Source: Meconema thalassinum (Eukaryota > Arthropoda > Insecta > Orthoptera > Tettigoniidae). From it: a DNA stretch of 64,000 nt. Shown piece by piece: positions 10,681 to 19,312 of the stretch. Under the pieces are notes generated by a model, which ran no database searches, had not been told where the DNA came from, and worked only from the letters and a program-made list of their open reading frames with translations. The stretch covers positions 183,586,813 to 183,650,812 of the forward strand of contig OX336397.1 of the NCBI GenBank assembly GCA_946902985.2, read 5' to 3'. Both the position numbers and the translations under genes were made by a program. The first letter of the stretch is position 1. Each line of letters begins with the position of its first letter.

Positions 10681-11318
10681 ATTTTGACAAAGGGCCTAAC
10701 GATACTTTTGTTGAAAAAAAATTATCTTTACCTGTTTACAATGTTCATGAAGCGTGGAGGTTGAGAGAGACGATACTGCTGGGTGTGTGTGTTTCAACGA
10801 ACCTATCGCTAACCACAATGACCATGCAAGGGTTCGTTTTTCTGATCTTTCCTTTGGCAGACGGATGGAGGCTAATATTTGAAAATGTGTGAAGCATGCA
10901 AAGATTTTTTACCCCCGAAGGAGATCTTTAACGTATAAACGGTGATGAGATCTTGGTTCTATGTTGGTCGAAGCGAGTACAGAAAACAAACTTGTAGAGG
11001 AGCAGACGAGCAGGAGGCGAATGTCATTTGAGCTTATTGGAATGCTTGACAACAAGTGCAATGGAACATGACAAAGACGCTTGAAGGTTAAATAATCTGA
11101 CAATCGTGGTGGCAGGGAAGTGTGAAATGCATGCATTCGCATGTTAAACCACATGAGGGCTAAACAAGTCACATCCTGCCTTGCTTCGTACGTGACAAAA
11201 TCAAGTCCATGTGAAATTTGACCTGCCACAGGTGTTAACCTTGGACGTCAGCTGTCCACGTGTTTGATAACAGGATGTTCAAAGCGTGGGAAAAAATGAT
11301 TATACATGCAACGTAACA
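10681..11318. other. Non-coding stretch between left repeat and candidate promoter
   Basis: No convincing gene is visible. A 106-codon minus-strand reading frame (10909-11229) matches nothing I recognise and is probably chance. The sequence is moderately AT-rich and lacks obvious repeats. Confidence 0.4.
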
Positions 11319-11327
11319 TATATAAAG
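11319..11327 (+). promoter_or_regulatory. Candidate TATA box upstream of the IAP region
   Basis: TATATAAAG on the plus strand, upstream of an exon-like stretch and about 1.3 kb before the IAP coding region. A pyrimidine-rich initiator-like region (ttcctctctcactt) follows 20-30 bases downstream. It is assigned by motif and position only. Confidence 0.3.
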
Positions 11328-11560
11328 ACATGTCGTTATCATTTCCTCTCTCACTTAGGTGACTACCTTTGAACACATTGCGTTGCGTGAAACCCCTGGT
11401 CTTGTTTAACAGTTTTGGTGTTGGTGGAAAATTCTTAACCTTGTTGTGAGGTAGGTATATATTTATTCATTCATATATTTATTGATTTATATATATTTAC
11501 AAGCAATTATTTATTGATTAGGTAAATAATGATTTTATTTACTTATTTATTTGTTTGCAG

Positions 11561-11870
11561 ATAACTGGTATACCTTACATGTCTGAGAGAGAAGAAACCA
11601 TTGCACCTTTGAGCCCACTAGAAGGAAACAGCAACAAGCCACTGCAAGTGAAGGTGAGAAGATTTCTTTAAACTAACTTGTTTCATTTTTTGTTTTATAT
11701 TTTATTTTATGAAATGCATGAATTAACCTGAATTTAGGTATTTATAGCGGTTTATTTTATTTATTTTTATAAACTTGGAAAGAAAAGCCTTACCGCCGTA
11801 GCAGTTGCTGAAAAAAACCGAAACGCACTAAAGCGAAACCATTGCCAAAGAGTGAACTGTTTAAATCTCA
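11561..11870 (+). other. Possible short spliced exons ahead of the IAP gene
   Basis: A good acceptor (tttgtttgcag) precedes an ATG at 11579 that opens 25 codons (MSEREETIAPLSPLEG...) up to a donor, AAG|GTGAGA, at 11653. A second open stretch from about 11788 ends at CAG|GTAAGT near 11870. The phases do not join cleanly with the acceptor I chose, so exon borders are uncertain. They may be 5' exons of the downstream IAP gene or of a separate small gene. Confidence 0.3.
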
Positions 11871-12611
11871 GGTAAGTCTAACTTAAAAATGCTATTCCAT
11901 TTTACCACTACTGAAAACTCGTAGAATAAACAAAAATCATTACCTGTAAATGACTGGGACAATGATTGCTTTCTTGATTAATGGCTATGTTGTTGTTGAC
12001 TGGGAAAAGTACAAGGCCATGTTGGATTTTCTAAAAACAAAAACAAAATTAATTTATGGGTGGTTCCCTATAGACTTAACGAATATCCACAGGTTTGAAC
12101 ATGATAATGTGAACAAAATGACATGACATTCATTTTGTTTGTATATTGGTTAAAGGGGGGGGGGATGTAAATGACTGTAGCTTTATAAAAAGAAAATAAG
12201 TACATGGGTTACTGTTAGTGCCAACATACAGTTTATTTTTAATGGTGTTTTGATATATTAATGCCAATTAACGTTGACGTTTTATTTACAAATATTTATT
12301 TATTGATTGAGTGGTGGGTTATTTTGTTTGCTTTTAGGTGTCGCCATGTGCCATTAACGTAATGAACAGACAGTGAACAAGCATGCATTATGCTTTAAAG
12401 TACTCTGTGCTCTTGTGCAACGTTAATAACTTACAAAAAGAAAAATGTTTTATTATAACACATAGCGTTAGTACCAAATACAACAAGTGAGCAAGTTGGT
12501 TTACCACGTGGGTTGAATTTAAAATCATAAAATGATCGTTGGTTAACATTTGAATCCTTGGTCTGTAGGCTTTTTGTCGACACATAAACTTGCAAAAGCC
12601 GTTTTTTTTAC

Positions 12612-13483
12612 TTGAGCAGAGAAGATGTGATGCGCTGTGTGTTTTGTCGTATTGAACTTTCACACTGGGAAGAAGGGGATGATCCCTTTAGAGACCATTT
12701 GCGATGGTCTCCTTGTTGTCCTAACATGCTTGGAAAACATGTGGGTAACCTACCAGTGTATCCATTTTACCAAACCACAAGGCCATTGGCCGCTACTTAC
12801 GTTGCTGAATCACAAATAATAATAATAATAATATATTACCAGACAAAAACAATAGTGTCGATATATGTGGCCCATATGCCATAGACAGTGTTGAATTAGC
12901 GTGTGCTTTTGAAAAATTGAGAGTTTGCAAGACTAAAGCACTAGCACACCCAGAGTACAGCTCTGTTGAAAAACGTTTAGAATCTTATAAAAATGTTTGG
13001 CCATTAATATTAAAACACCTTACCAAACAGCTAAGTGAAGCTGGATTTTGTTATACTGGTGGAGGGGATAAAACAATATGTTTTTATTGTGGATTTTCTT
13101 TAAAGGATTGGCAAATGACTGATGACCCTTTTGTGCAACACGCTCGTTGGTTACCGAACTGTAAATACATGGTGTTGCTTTAAGGTCAGGAATTTGTGAA
13201 CACTATTCGTAAAGAAAACGTGATTGCAGCACAAGACATGAAAGTGCCTTTAGAGTTAGAACACGCGGAGCAAATACATGGGGCTGAAAGAAAAGACTTG
13301 TCTTACGAACAGATACAAAAGTTTGACCAACAATTATGTAAAATTTGTTATCAAGATGTACTAGGTGTAGTATTTTTGCCTTGTGGACACATGATAGCAT
13401 GTGTCAAGTGTGAATTAGAACCTAACACTTGTGCTATATGGAGAAAAGTAGTATCTGCTACAGTTAGGGCATTTCTTGCATAA
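12612..13483 (+). pseudogene. Inhibitor-of-apoptosis (IAP) gene, two BIR domains plus RING, broken
   Basis: IAP proteins bind and inhibit caspases through BIR zinc domains and ubiquitinate partners through a C-terminal RING; baculoviruses and insects both carry them. BIR1 (12618-12705) shows CVFC, WEEGDDPF, H and C in the usual C-x2-C-x16-H-x6-C spacing. BIR2 (about 13020-13170) shows CFYCGFSLKDW, DDPF, HARWLPNC. The RING (13336-13483) has CKIC and LPCGHMIAC and ends with the typical ATVRAFLA tail. Damage: the BIR1-BIR2 linker contains an AAT microsatellite and changes frame; a TAA at about 13181 interrupts the frame after BIR2; and the last RING zinc cysteine is replaced by Trp (CAIW). The two-BIR-plus-RING layout is that of viral and insect IAPs; origin by capture is inference. 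Confidence 0.88.
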
Positions 13484-13594
13484 CTAGTATAATTTATTAG
13501 CCAAGCATAGTGCAAAATCCCTAATTGCACAATATTATTAAAGCTGTTTTAGAGTGTAATAGATATGCTTTTGTTTTGTTTATAGACTACTACA

Positions 13595-13876
13595 ATGAAT
13601 GTTTTGAATGCTGTGGGACAATCATGTGGCTCTGAGACAAAGAAGCTCAGCGAATTGCCAACGCATATTCCATTCCGCATTATCAAGATTCGTAAATTGA
13701 AAACAGCATATGGTGATCGTGTACTTTGTGTATGTGAAAACATTGAGACATTTCTGCCTATACGGTCTAATGATATGTCGGAGAGTGTTTTTGATGAAGT
13801 TAATAATGCTGTGCAACCTGTACATTTAATTTATGAAGGTTTTAAAAACAATAGGTGCATGGTTCGTTTTAATTAA
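13595..13876 (+). CDS. Small orphan protein, 93 codons, possibly OB-fold-like
   Basis: Intact ORF beginning ATGAATGTTTTGAATGC, 11 bases after a good splice acceptor (tttgtttatag). The protein has a short variable N-terminus, then alternating hydrophobic strands (IPFRIIKIRKLKTAYGDRVL, ENIETFLPIRSN) and ends GFKNNRCMVRFN. The strand pattern and basic K/R-rich first hairpin suggest a small beta-barrel such as an OB fold that might bind single-stranded nucleic acid; I cannot name a family. It follows the IAP pseudogene by about 110 bases on the same strand and has a polyadenylation signal overlapping its stop. It is the only undamaged ORF in the inverted-repeat element. Confidence 0.6.
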   Translation: MNVLNAVGQSCGSETKKLSELPTHIPFRIIKIRKLKTAYGDRVLCVCENIETFLPIRSNDMSESVFDEVNNAVQPVHLIYEGFKNNRCMVRFN

Positions 13877-13881
13877 ATAAA
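13876..13881 (+). promoter_or_regulatory. Polyadenylation signal of the small orphan gene
   Basis: AATAAA overlaps the last base of the TAA stop. A second AT-rich stretch follows. This compact ending resembles viral or transposon genes. Confidence 0.5.
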
Positions 13882-14342
13882 AAACAAATGTCAAATAATA
13901 ATAATGGAAGATATAAGTGATGACAATGGACTGAAAGAAAAATATGTGTATAGAATAATAATGTTTTAGTTTTTAGTATTGTCTTAAAACATATTATCAT
14001 GAAACCAAAAACATGTATATAAAGTTTGTAAATGAATGCAAAATGATGTTACAATGCTGTTTTATTTTATACAAAGTTAGTATATTTAACATTGCAGAGT
14101 ATACATGATTATGACAATAGATGCACACTTAATACAACTCTTTCTCTCTCTACAAAAGTCTGTTATCGTTTTTAAACACAAGGCTTGTTGTAGATCTTTT
14201 TATAGCAATGTCCATTCACTGTTGTTTTCAAAAACTGGAGATGCCGCAATGGTTTTATAGGCATAAAACCTTATTGTTATTACTATTTAGTCATTTTGAT
14301 CCTCTTGCATATCAAGAACAGATGACCTAGATGTTCCACTCT

Positions 14343-14721
14343 TTAAAACGACAACAACAACACTACCTCTTGCATAGTTTGTGATGTTGATGGCTCTTGC
14401 GATGTGGAAGATGGATTAAAAATAACTTTTAGAACAGGGGTTAAACGTTGCTCATTAAACAATGCACTATTTTGAGTAGCAATATGGTTTTCTTGATTTT
14501 TTTGTCGACGGCAACTGTGTTTCATGCAGTGCACTACATTGATGATCACTGACACTTAAACCCTCACTATTTTTACTTTTTAAGTCACCACGACAATGTT
14601 TGGAACGTTGCTCTGAACAACGCCAAATAACAGTTCCATTTTTATTTGTTCGTTTCACAATATATGAATATCCTTTATAGTATGCGTGAGGCTTACCGTA
14701 CCTAGTCACTGATACTTCCAT
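14343..14721 (-). pseudogene. FLYWCH zinc-finger gene 1, frameshifted
   Basis: The probable start is the ATG at 14721, giving MEVSVTRYGKPHAYYKGYSY, then WRCSEQRSKHCRGDL and a closing DHQCSALHE. This is the F/Y-L-Y-W-C-H arrangement of a FLYWCH domain, found in chromatin proteins and in Mutator-like (Phantom) transposases. The frame breaks near 14500; the downstream part continues in another frame to 14343 and is homologous to the tail of FLYWCH gene 2 (shared I-A-x-x-[ND]-S-A-[LV]-F and TSQ/TSK-PST patterns). It is on the minus strand, converging on the orphan ORF. It could be a DNA-binding regulator of the element. Confidence 0.75.
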
Positions 14722-14891
14722 GTCAACTGTCGAGCATAGACTAAGCTCTAGCAAAGTCAACTTGGTAATAAGAATAATAGTTTAATGTGAGAGCAAATAT
14801 GGATCCCAAGAGTTCAGGTAAAAGTGGAGGCAAATAAGCAAATATAAGAAACAAGAGTGGGGGTGAAAGTGGTCGCAAAGTGGTAGACCCA
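14722..14891. other. Spacer with G/S-rich coding potential
   Basis: A short plus-strand stretch around 14800-14880 would encode a Ser/Gly/Lys-rich peptide. It shows no recognisable domain and probably lacks function. Confidence 0.2.
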
Positions 14892-15043
14892 TTACACAAT
14901 AATTTCAGCACGACGAAGCTCTTGTTCAATTTCTTTGATTTCCCAATCGTGACCGGTATGCCCAGCTTGTTGTAAAGCATGCAATTGTCGAAGCCGTTGA
15001 ATTAGCTTACTGGGTTTGTTCCAGTATACAAATTTAACAAATG
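14892..15043 (-). pseudogene. C-terminal module with AGHTGH core
   Basis: Open minus-strand stretch ending at a TAA (14892-14894) with no ATG of its own. The residues run FVYWNKPSKLIQRLRQLHAL, then QQAGHTGHDWEIKEIEQELR and AEIIV. From memory of the family this resembles a short C-terminal module (YW-x2-P-x2-L-x2-RL-x2-L...AG-x-x-GH-x-x-EI...ELR-x-A) seen in uncharacterised invertebrate proteins near mobile or viral elements; I cannot give a precise name. It lies directly downstream of FLYWCH gene 2 in a different frame, so it may be its former C-terminus or a separate truncated gene. Confidence 0.5.
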
Positions 15044-15569
15044 GATTTTAGGTGTAAAAAAGCATTACCATTAACATGAGCATCATCATCATCATCATTA
15101 TCATCATCATGATCATCATTATCATCATGACCATCATCACTATTACCATATAGTCCTTTTTGATCCTCTTGCAATACCACTTCATTTATAGTCTGAGTTG
15201 ATTTTGATAGAGTTGAAGGTTTCTTGGACGTTGACAACCGTCTTAACATGTCTTTTTGAGGACATGATAAGTTCTTTTGAACAAACACTGCACTATCTTT
15301 AGCCGCAATATCGTTTTCATGAACTTGCTTTTTAGCATTTTGATAATTGTTTGTAAACAGCAAGCGTGGTTCGTTTAGAGCACTACATTGATGAACACTC
15401 ACACTTAAAACCTTTCCATTTTTACTTCTCAGATTGCCTCGACATTTGTTGACCTCTCTTTTGAGCATCGCCAGAATATTATTCCATTCACATGCTGGCG
15501 ATTATAGTTAGAGGAGTAGCCTTGATAGAGTGCACGTAGCCTACCTTTGTTGGTTGTAATAAGTTCCAT
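15034..15569 (-). pseudogene. FLYWCH zinc-finger gene 2, frameshifted
   Basis: Starting at an ATG (15569), the first frame gives MELITTNKG and later YQGYSSNYNRQ and FWRCSKERS. After a one-base shift near 15450 the domain continues as NKCRGNLRSKNG and closes with VHQCSALNE, so the FLYWCH domain is split by a frameshift. The tail is Ser/Thr-rich, then strongly acidic (GHDDNDDHDDDNDDDDDAH) from a CAT/ATC microsatellite at 15064-15130. It is a paralogue of FLYWCH gene 1, about 0.85 kb away on the same strand, apparently by tandem duplication. Without an intact frame it is likely dead unless the shift is an assembly error. Confidence 0.75.
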
Positions 15570-15652
15570 AGTAGTAACTGACCTGTCAGTACGATGTTCA
15601 CACTACAAAGGTTACAACTGTTTTGCTGATGGAGTGACCTACCATAAGCTTA

Positions 15653-15862
15653 TATATTGGCTTATGTTTTGGCTTTTGTGTTGGCTTTTGTGTTCGCTTT
15701 TCGTGTTGGCTTTTTGTGTTGGCTTTTGTGTTGGCTTTTCGTGCTGGCTTTTTGTTTTGGCTTTTTGTGTTGGCTTTTCGTGTTGGCTTTTGTGTTGGCT
15801 TTTGTGTTGGCTTTTCGTGTTGGCTTTTTGTGTTGGCTTTTTGTGTTGGCTTTAGTAATGGC
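15653..15862. repeat. GTGTTGGCTTTT minisatellite
   Basis: About 200 bp of near-perfect 11-14 bp units of the form TTGTGTTGGCTTT or TTCGTGTTGGCTTT. It is open in several frames on both strands, encoding Leu/Ala/Trp/Cys-rich peptides one way and Lys/Gln/Pro/Thr-rich the other. It sits just inside the right inverted repeat. These frames are products of repetition and I do not treat them as genes. Confidence 0.85.
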
Positions 15863-15872
15863 TTTTGTATAG

Positions 15873-16578
15873 GTTTAAAAAATATAAAAATATAACGAGT
15901 GGTCCATAGCAAAGAGGACGTCACCCCGAGTCCTTGTGCCCCTCGTACACGCCCCTAGCATGATTGGTTCGTGAAATATAACAAAAAGTTTAAAATCACG
16001 TTTTTGCCCCAAAAACCATGTTTCAAGCATTTCACCTTTTCGACACCTACATTCCCGTAAAGAGCGCAACGAGACGAAAAAATCGAATCCAAGCACGTCC
16101 TCCTTGCATGACTCCTTCCATTCCAAGGTCGCAGGGGCTAACAACTTCCTATGTAGAGCTGAACCTACAACCTAGCACTATTTTAGAGTGGAAATAAACG
16201 TCCATACGAAAGGGGGGTTCACCACGATTCCTAGGACACCCCATATGCTCAAATCCAACCATGGGTTTAGGAAATATTAAAAGCGGATGATCTATTAGTT
16301 TTGGTCCTTCAATTAAATAACACAAGCTATAGGAAAAGAGGGGGCATTACTACAAGTGCTAGGACATCCCATATGTATAAATCCCATGATTGGTTCGCGA
16401 GATATTAAAAGCGCATGACCTTTTAGTTTTGGTCGTTAAATTAAATAAAGAGCATATAGGAAAGTAGGGGGCATCACTACGAGTGCTAGGACACCCTGTA
16501 TGTTCAAATCCCATGATTGGCTAGCGAGATATCAGGTTCGGAGCAAATACGAGGAGGGCTCAATAAGTTAGTGGGCAG
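15873..16578 (-). repeat. Right long terminal inverted repeat (multi-unit)
   Basis: Inverse copy of 9709-10412, about 706 bp against 704 bp, ending GTGGGCAG at 16578. It carries the same four motif units in inverse orientation (for example CACCCCGAGTCCT near 15921 and CACTACGAGTGCTAGGACA near 16476). Divergence between the two repeats is moderate, so the element is not recent. Confidence 0.85.
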
Positions 16579-16865
16579 CTCTGTCATCCCACTACTCTCA
16601 GGTTTTCATCCTAGAGACTTGAAATTTATTTTGGGGGTAGAGGGCGTAGGGACCAATGATTTACGTCAAACAAACTTTTTTGTAAACTTCCTAGTTTCCA
16701 AAATATAAGATTTTCAAAATTCGAGTGTTTTCAAAAAACATTAAAAATAAAAAAGTTTTATTATAAAAAATAAAGGACATAGAGATCGTTTGTTTGAGCC
16801 ATGGCACAATATTCTATCATGTTTGGTTTTCAAACTATCACCTACTTTCGAAAACAAAAATTTTC

Positions 16866-16960
16866 AAAAATATAACGAGTGGTTCTTAGGAAAGAGCACG
16901 TCAGCCCGAGTCCAAAGACACCTCATTTGTCAACATCCGACTATGGGTTTGCGAGATATT
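16866..16960 (-). repeat. Extra motif unit outside the right inverted repeat
   Basis: A further degenerate copy of the same unit (ATATAACGAGTGGTTC ... CGTCAGCCCGAGTCC ... GGGTTTGCGAGATATT). It lies between the right inverted repeat and the transposase remnant, so the motif array extends up to the transposase. Confidence 0.65.
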
Positions 16961-17014
16961 GGCTTGGACTCACGCGGGGGCCATGACACTATTTAGAAAA
17001 CCCACTACCCCCCT

Positions 17015-17923
17015 ACTGAAGTTGCTTCTGCACTAAAAATATTTCAGCTTTCTGAAGACGAGCGGGGTGTTCGCTATGTGCAATTACTTGGGGATGGTGA
17101 CTCCAAAACTTATAAGACAGTGTCAGAGAGCATGCCTTATGGTGATTTGACAATTACAAAATTAGAATGTATCAATCACGTTCAAAAGAGGATGGGCAGA
17201 CGTTTGAGGAACTTGCGACAACAGCTTGGCAAAACCATTTAATCCGATGGTTTGATCATCAAGCGTCGACTGACAGACAAAACCATTGATGAGCTCACAA
17301 GATATTATGGCATGGCTATCTGGAGCAACTCAGATAATTTGGATGGCATGAAGAAATCACTTTGGGCTATTTATTTTCATAAGTCTCCACAGATTCTGAG
17401 CCGATTCGCAACTTTTGTTCCCAGAACTGGTATAAATACTTGAAGGCCAAAGAAGCTGGTACATTGGGTACATTTACACACAAAAATGCAATAGCGAAGG
17501 CTGTTATGCTTGCCATCAAGCCTTTGTTTAAGGATCTAGCCCACCCAGAGTTACTAAAGAAGTGAAGGGAAAAACTCAAAGCACAAATGATTCTTTCAAT
17601 AACATTGTATGGTCTAGAATCCCCAAAAATGTATTTGTGGGTATGCCAACACTGCAGTTGGGTGTGTATGATGCAGTTCTTACATTTAATGATGGACATA
17701 CTGCAAGACTACAAGTATTGGTTTGCCAGCAGGTTTCAATACTATAAACAGTGTCAGGGCGTTGGACAGAGAGCGAATTATGAAGGCGGAAATTGCTGCA
17801 ACAAACATGACAAAACAGGCCAGATCCAAAAGAAGGAGAGAAGCAGTTGGTGATAAAGATGGAGATGATGATTACCAACCGATGATTACCAACCAGGAGG
17901 ATTTTGAAGTGAATAATTTATGA
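17015..17923 (+). pseudogene. Mutator-like transposase, C-terminal half, remnant 1
   Basis: Resembles the insect Mutator-like transposase domain proteins. The remnant enters at ALKIFQLSEDERGVRYVQLL, then GDGDSKTYKTV (acidic catalytic-type block), ECINHVQKRMGRRLRNL, LTDKTIDELTRYYGMAIWSN, then after a frameshift GKTQSTNDSFNNIVWSRIPK, and a basic and acidic tail ending FEVNNL. At least two in-frame stops (near 17240 and 17563) and two frameshifts break it. The N-terminal half is absent and replaced by motif-repeat DNA. It shares the SDGD/GDGD, ECINH and GKTQ-N-S blocks with the transposase at 42984-45160. The upstream 'tatttcag' may be a splice acceptor. Confidence 0.8.
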
Positions 17924-17987
17924 TGTCTGCTAGTTTATATGGAACCCTTATTTTAAAATCGATTTTCTCAAAATTACATTTTTCAAA

Positions 17988-18288
17988 ATAAATGCCCCGT
18001 TTTCTCAGGAACTACTGGTGGTATCTCCATAATTATTTTTCTACATAATGTATATTGCACACTGATACTGTGGATCATCGAAGATTCAAATTGCTCAAGT
18101 AGATAGGTTAAAAAAAACTCCAAATATTTAATGACAAATTTAGAGGTCCACTGACAAAAATATTTAAAAAATTCTATTAAAGTTTTCCATATTAATGAGG
18201 ATCAGTGCACTGAAGAAGAACCAATAAACTGTCTGTAAAAGGTATACATTGATACATCTAATAGATGCTGAGAAAACGGGGCATTTAT
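17988..18288. repeat. 21-bp perfect inverted repeat enclosing about 260 bp
   Basis: ATAAATGCCCCGTTTTCTCA(G) at 17988-18008 is matched exactly in inverse orientation at 18268-18288. The arms could be terminal repeats of a small MITE-like element or form a hairpin. No ORF is inside. Confidence 0.6.
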
Positions 18289-18589
18289 ATTGTCATTTTA
18301 GCATTGGCAATATAGCGATTTACGAATCCCCTTCATTGAAAAAAGAGGTCGACCACTGTGGACGATCAATAACTCAAGTCAAACAAAGAGGGAGTCACAA
18401 AATTAATTATATCCATTTTAGGGCTTTTTTGACTAACAAATAAGGTTTAGTACATTTATTTCTTTAAATTACGCTATACTTAGTAAAGGTATTACAGATA
18501 TTTGGCTTTTGTGATCATTTACACAGAAGTGACTAAACACTTTTGAAATACCACTTCTTCTAGTATCACGCACGCTTAGACGATTGGAA

Positions 18590-18778
18590 TCTCGTTGCCA
18601 TGGTAAATCGGAAATGTATCGCTTATCATCCTTTAAAGAGTGGAAACAACGTGTCCTTGCTGCCATGGTAACGTTGTGTCGGAAATTAATCACTTAACAT
18701 TCTTTAACCAGTGGCAACTACGTAGGATTTTTGCCATGCTAACGTGGTGTCGGAAGTATATCGCTTAACATTCTTAAA
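18590..18778 (+). repeat. Short tandem repeat, about 65-71 bp units
   Basis: Nearly three units, each with TTGCCATG-[GC]-TAA then GTGTCGGAA, TATCGCTTA-like and CATTCTTTAA segments, beginning near 18595, 18660 and 18731. Confidence 0.65.
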
Positions 18779-19162
18779 ACAAAGTGTAGTCAGAACACTT
18801 TGTGACTCACTGACTCATCATCGCCCTGCTAAAGCTATTAAAGTTAGAAACATGAAATGTTGGGGATATGTTCGTTGTAAGTCGAAAACGGCCACTAAGG
18901 AAGGATTTTTGGATATTCAGTTTCTAAAGGGGGTGTTAAGGGGGTAGAACTGCATTTCATTGAATAACAATATCTCCCGCTTGGTTTCATTGGGGGATTT
19001 GATACTCGGCATATAAACTCATCATTAAAAATAAGAAGACGTGTGTCTGAGGGCTTTTCGATGTGGTATATATTATGAGGTGAAAGGGGTGAAAAGTGGG
19101 GGATGAAGGATTCCTAACGGAGCAAGTATCTCTTAAACGGCAGAGGCAAAAAGTATGAAACT

Positions 19163-19163
<1 letters not shown>

Positions 19164-19198
<35 letters not shown>
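19164..19198 (+). repeat. Poly(G) run of 35
   Basis: Uninterrupted G-homopolymer within the first array unit. The other unit has only a short GAAAA stretch here. Length may be distorted by sequencing. It could form G-quadruplex structure. Confidence 0.9.
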
Positions 19199-19199
<1 letters not shown>

Positions 19200-19312
19200 A
19201 GCTTGAAAAATAAGTAAATAGGTGTTCGACCATTTTTTCATCAATCTAATTTATGGGCTCCTGGGGTGGGGTGAAATTCTGGGGAAAAAACATCCACTAA
19301 GGAAGGATTTTT

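Larger units (their letters stand above)
9709..16578. mobile_element. Large inverted-repeat element carrying IAP, FLYWCH and orphan genes
   Basis: A 6.87 kb segment bounded by long inverted repeats at 9709-10412 and 15873-16578. Between them lie a broken IAP gene and a small orphan ORF on the plus strand, then two FLYWCH genes and an AGHTGH-core module on the minus strand, so the two gene groups converge. No transposase, DNA polymerase B, integrase or capsid gene is visible between the repeats. The left repeat ends exactly where the BEL LTR begins, so any outer part of the left TIR may be displaced to the left of the BEL array, outside the window. It could be a decayed Polinton-like or virus-derived element, or a non-autonomous cargo transposon of the Mutator-like family next door; neither is proven. 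Confidence 0.7.

Noticed and set aside
15598..15924. 108-codon Lys/Gln/Pro/Thr-rich minus-strand frame and Leu/Trp/Cys-rich plus-strand frames
   Set aside because: They arise wholly from an 11-14 bp minisatellite that is open in several frames at once.
9709..16578. Confident assignment as a Polinton/Maverick
   Set aside because: No protein-primed DNA polymerase, retroviral-type integrase, protease or capsid gene was found; only gene flavour and long inverted repeats are suggestive.
18987..19244. Minus-strand frame with a polyproline stretch
   Set aside because: The prolines come from the poly(G) homopolymer; the rest matches a non-coding tandem unit.
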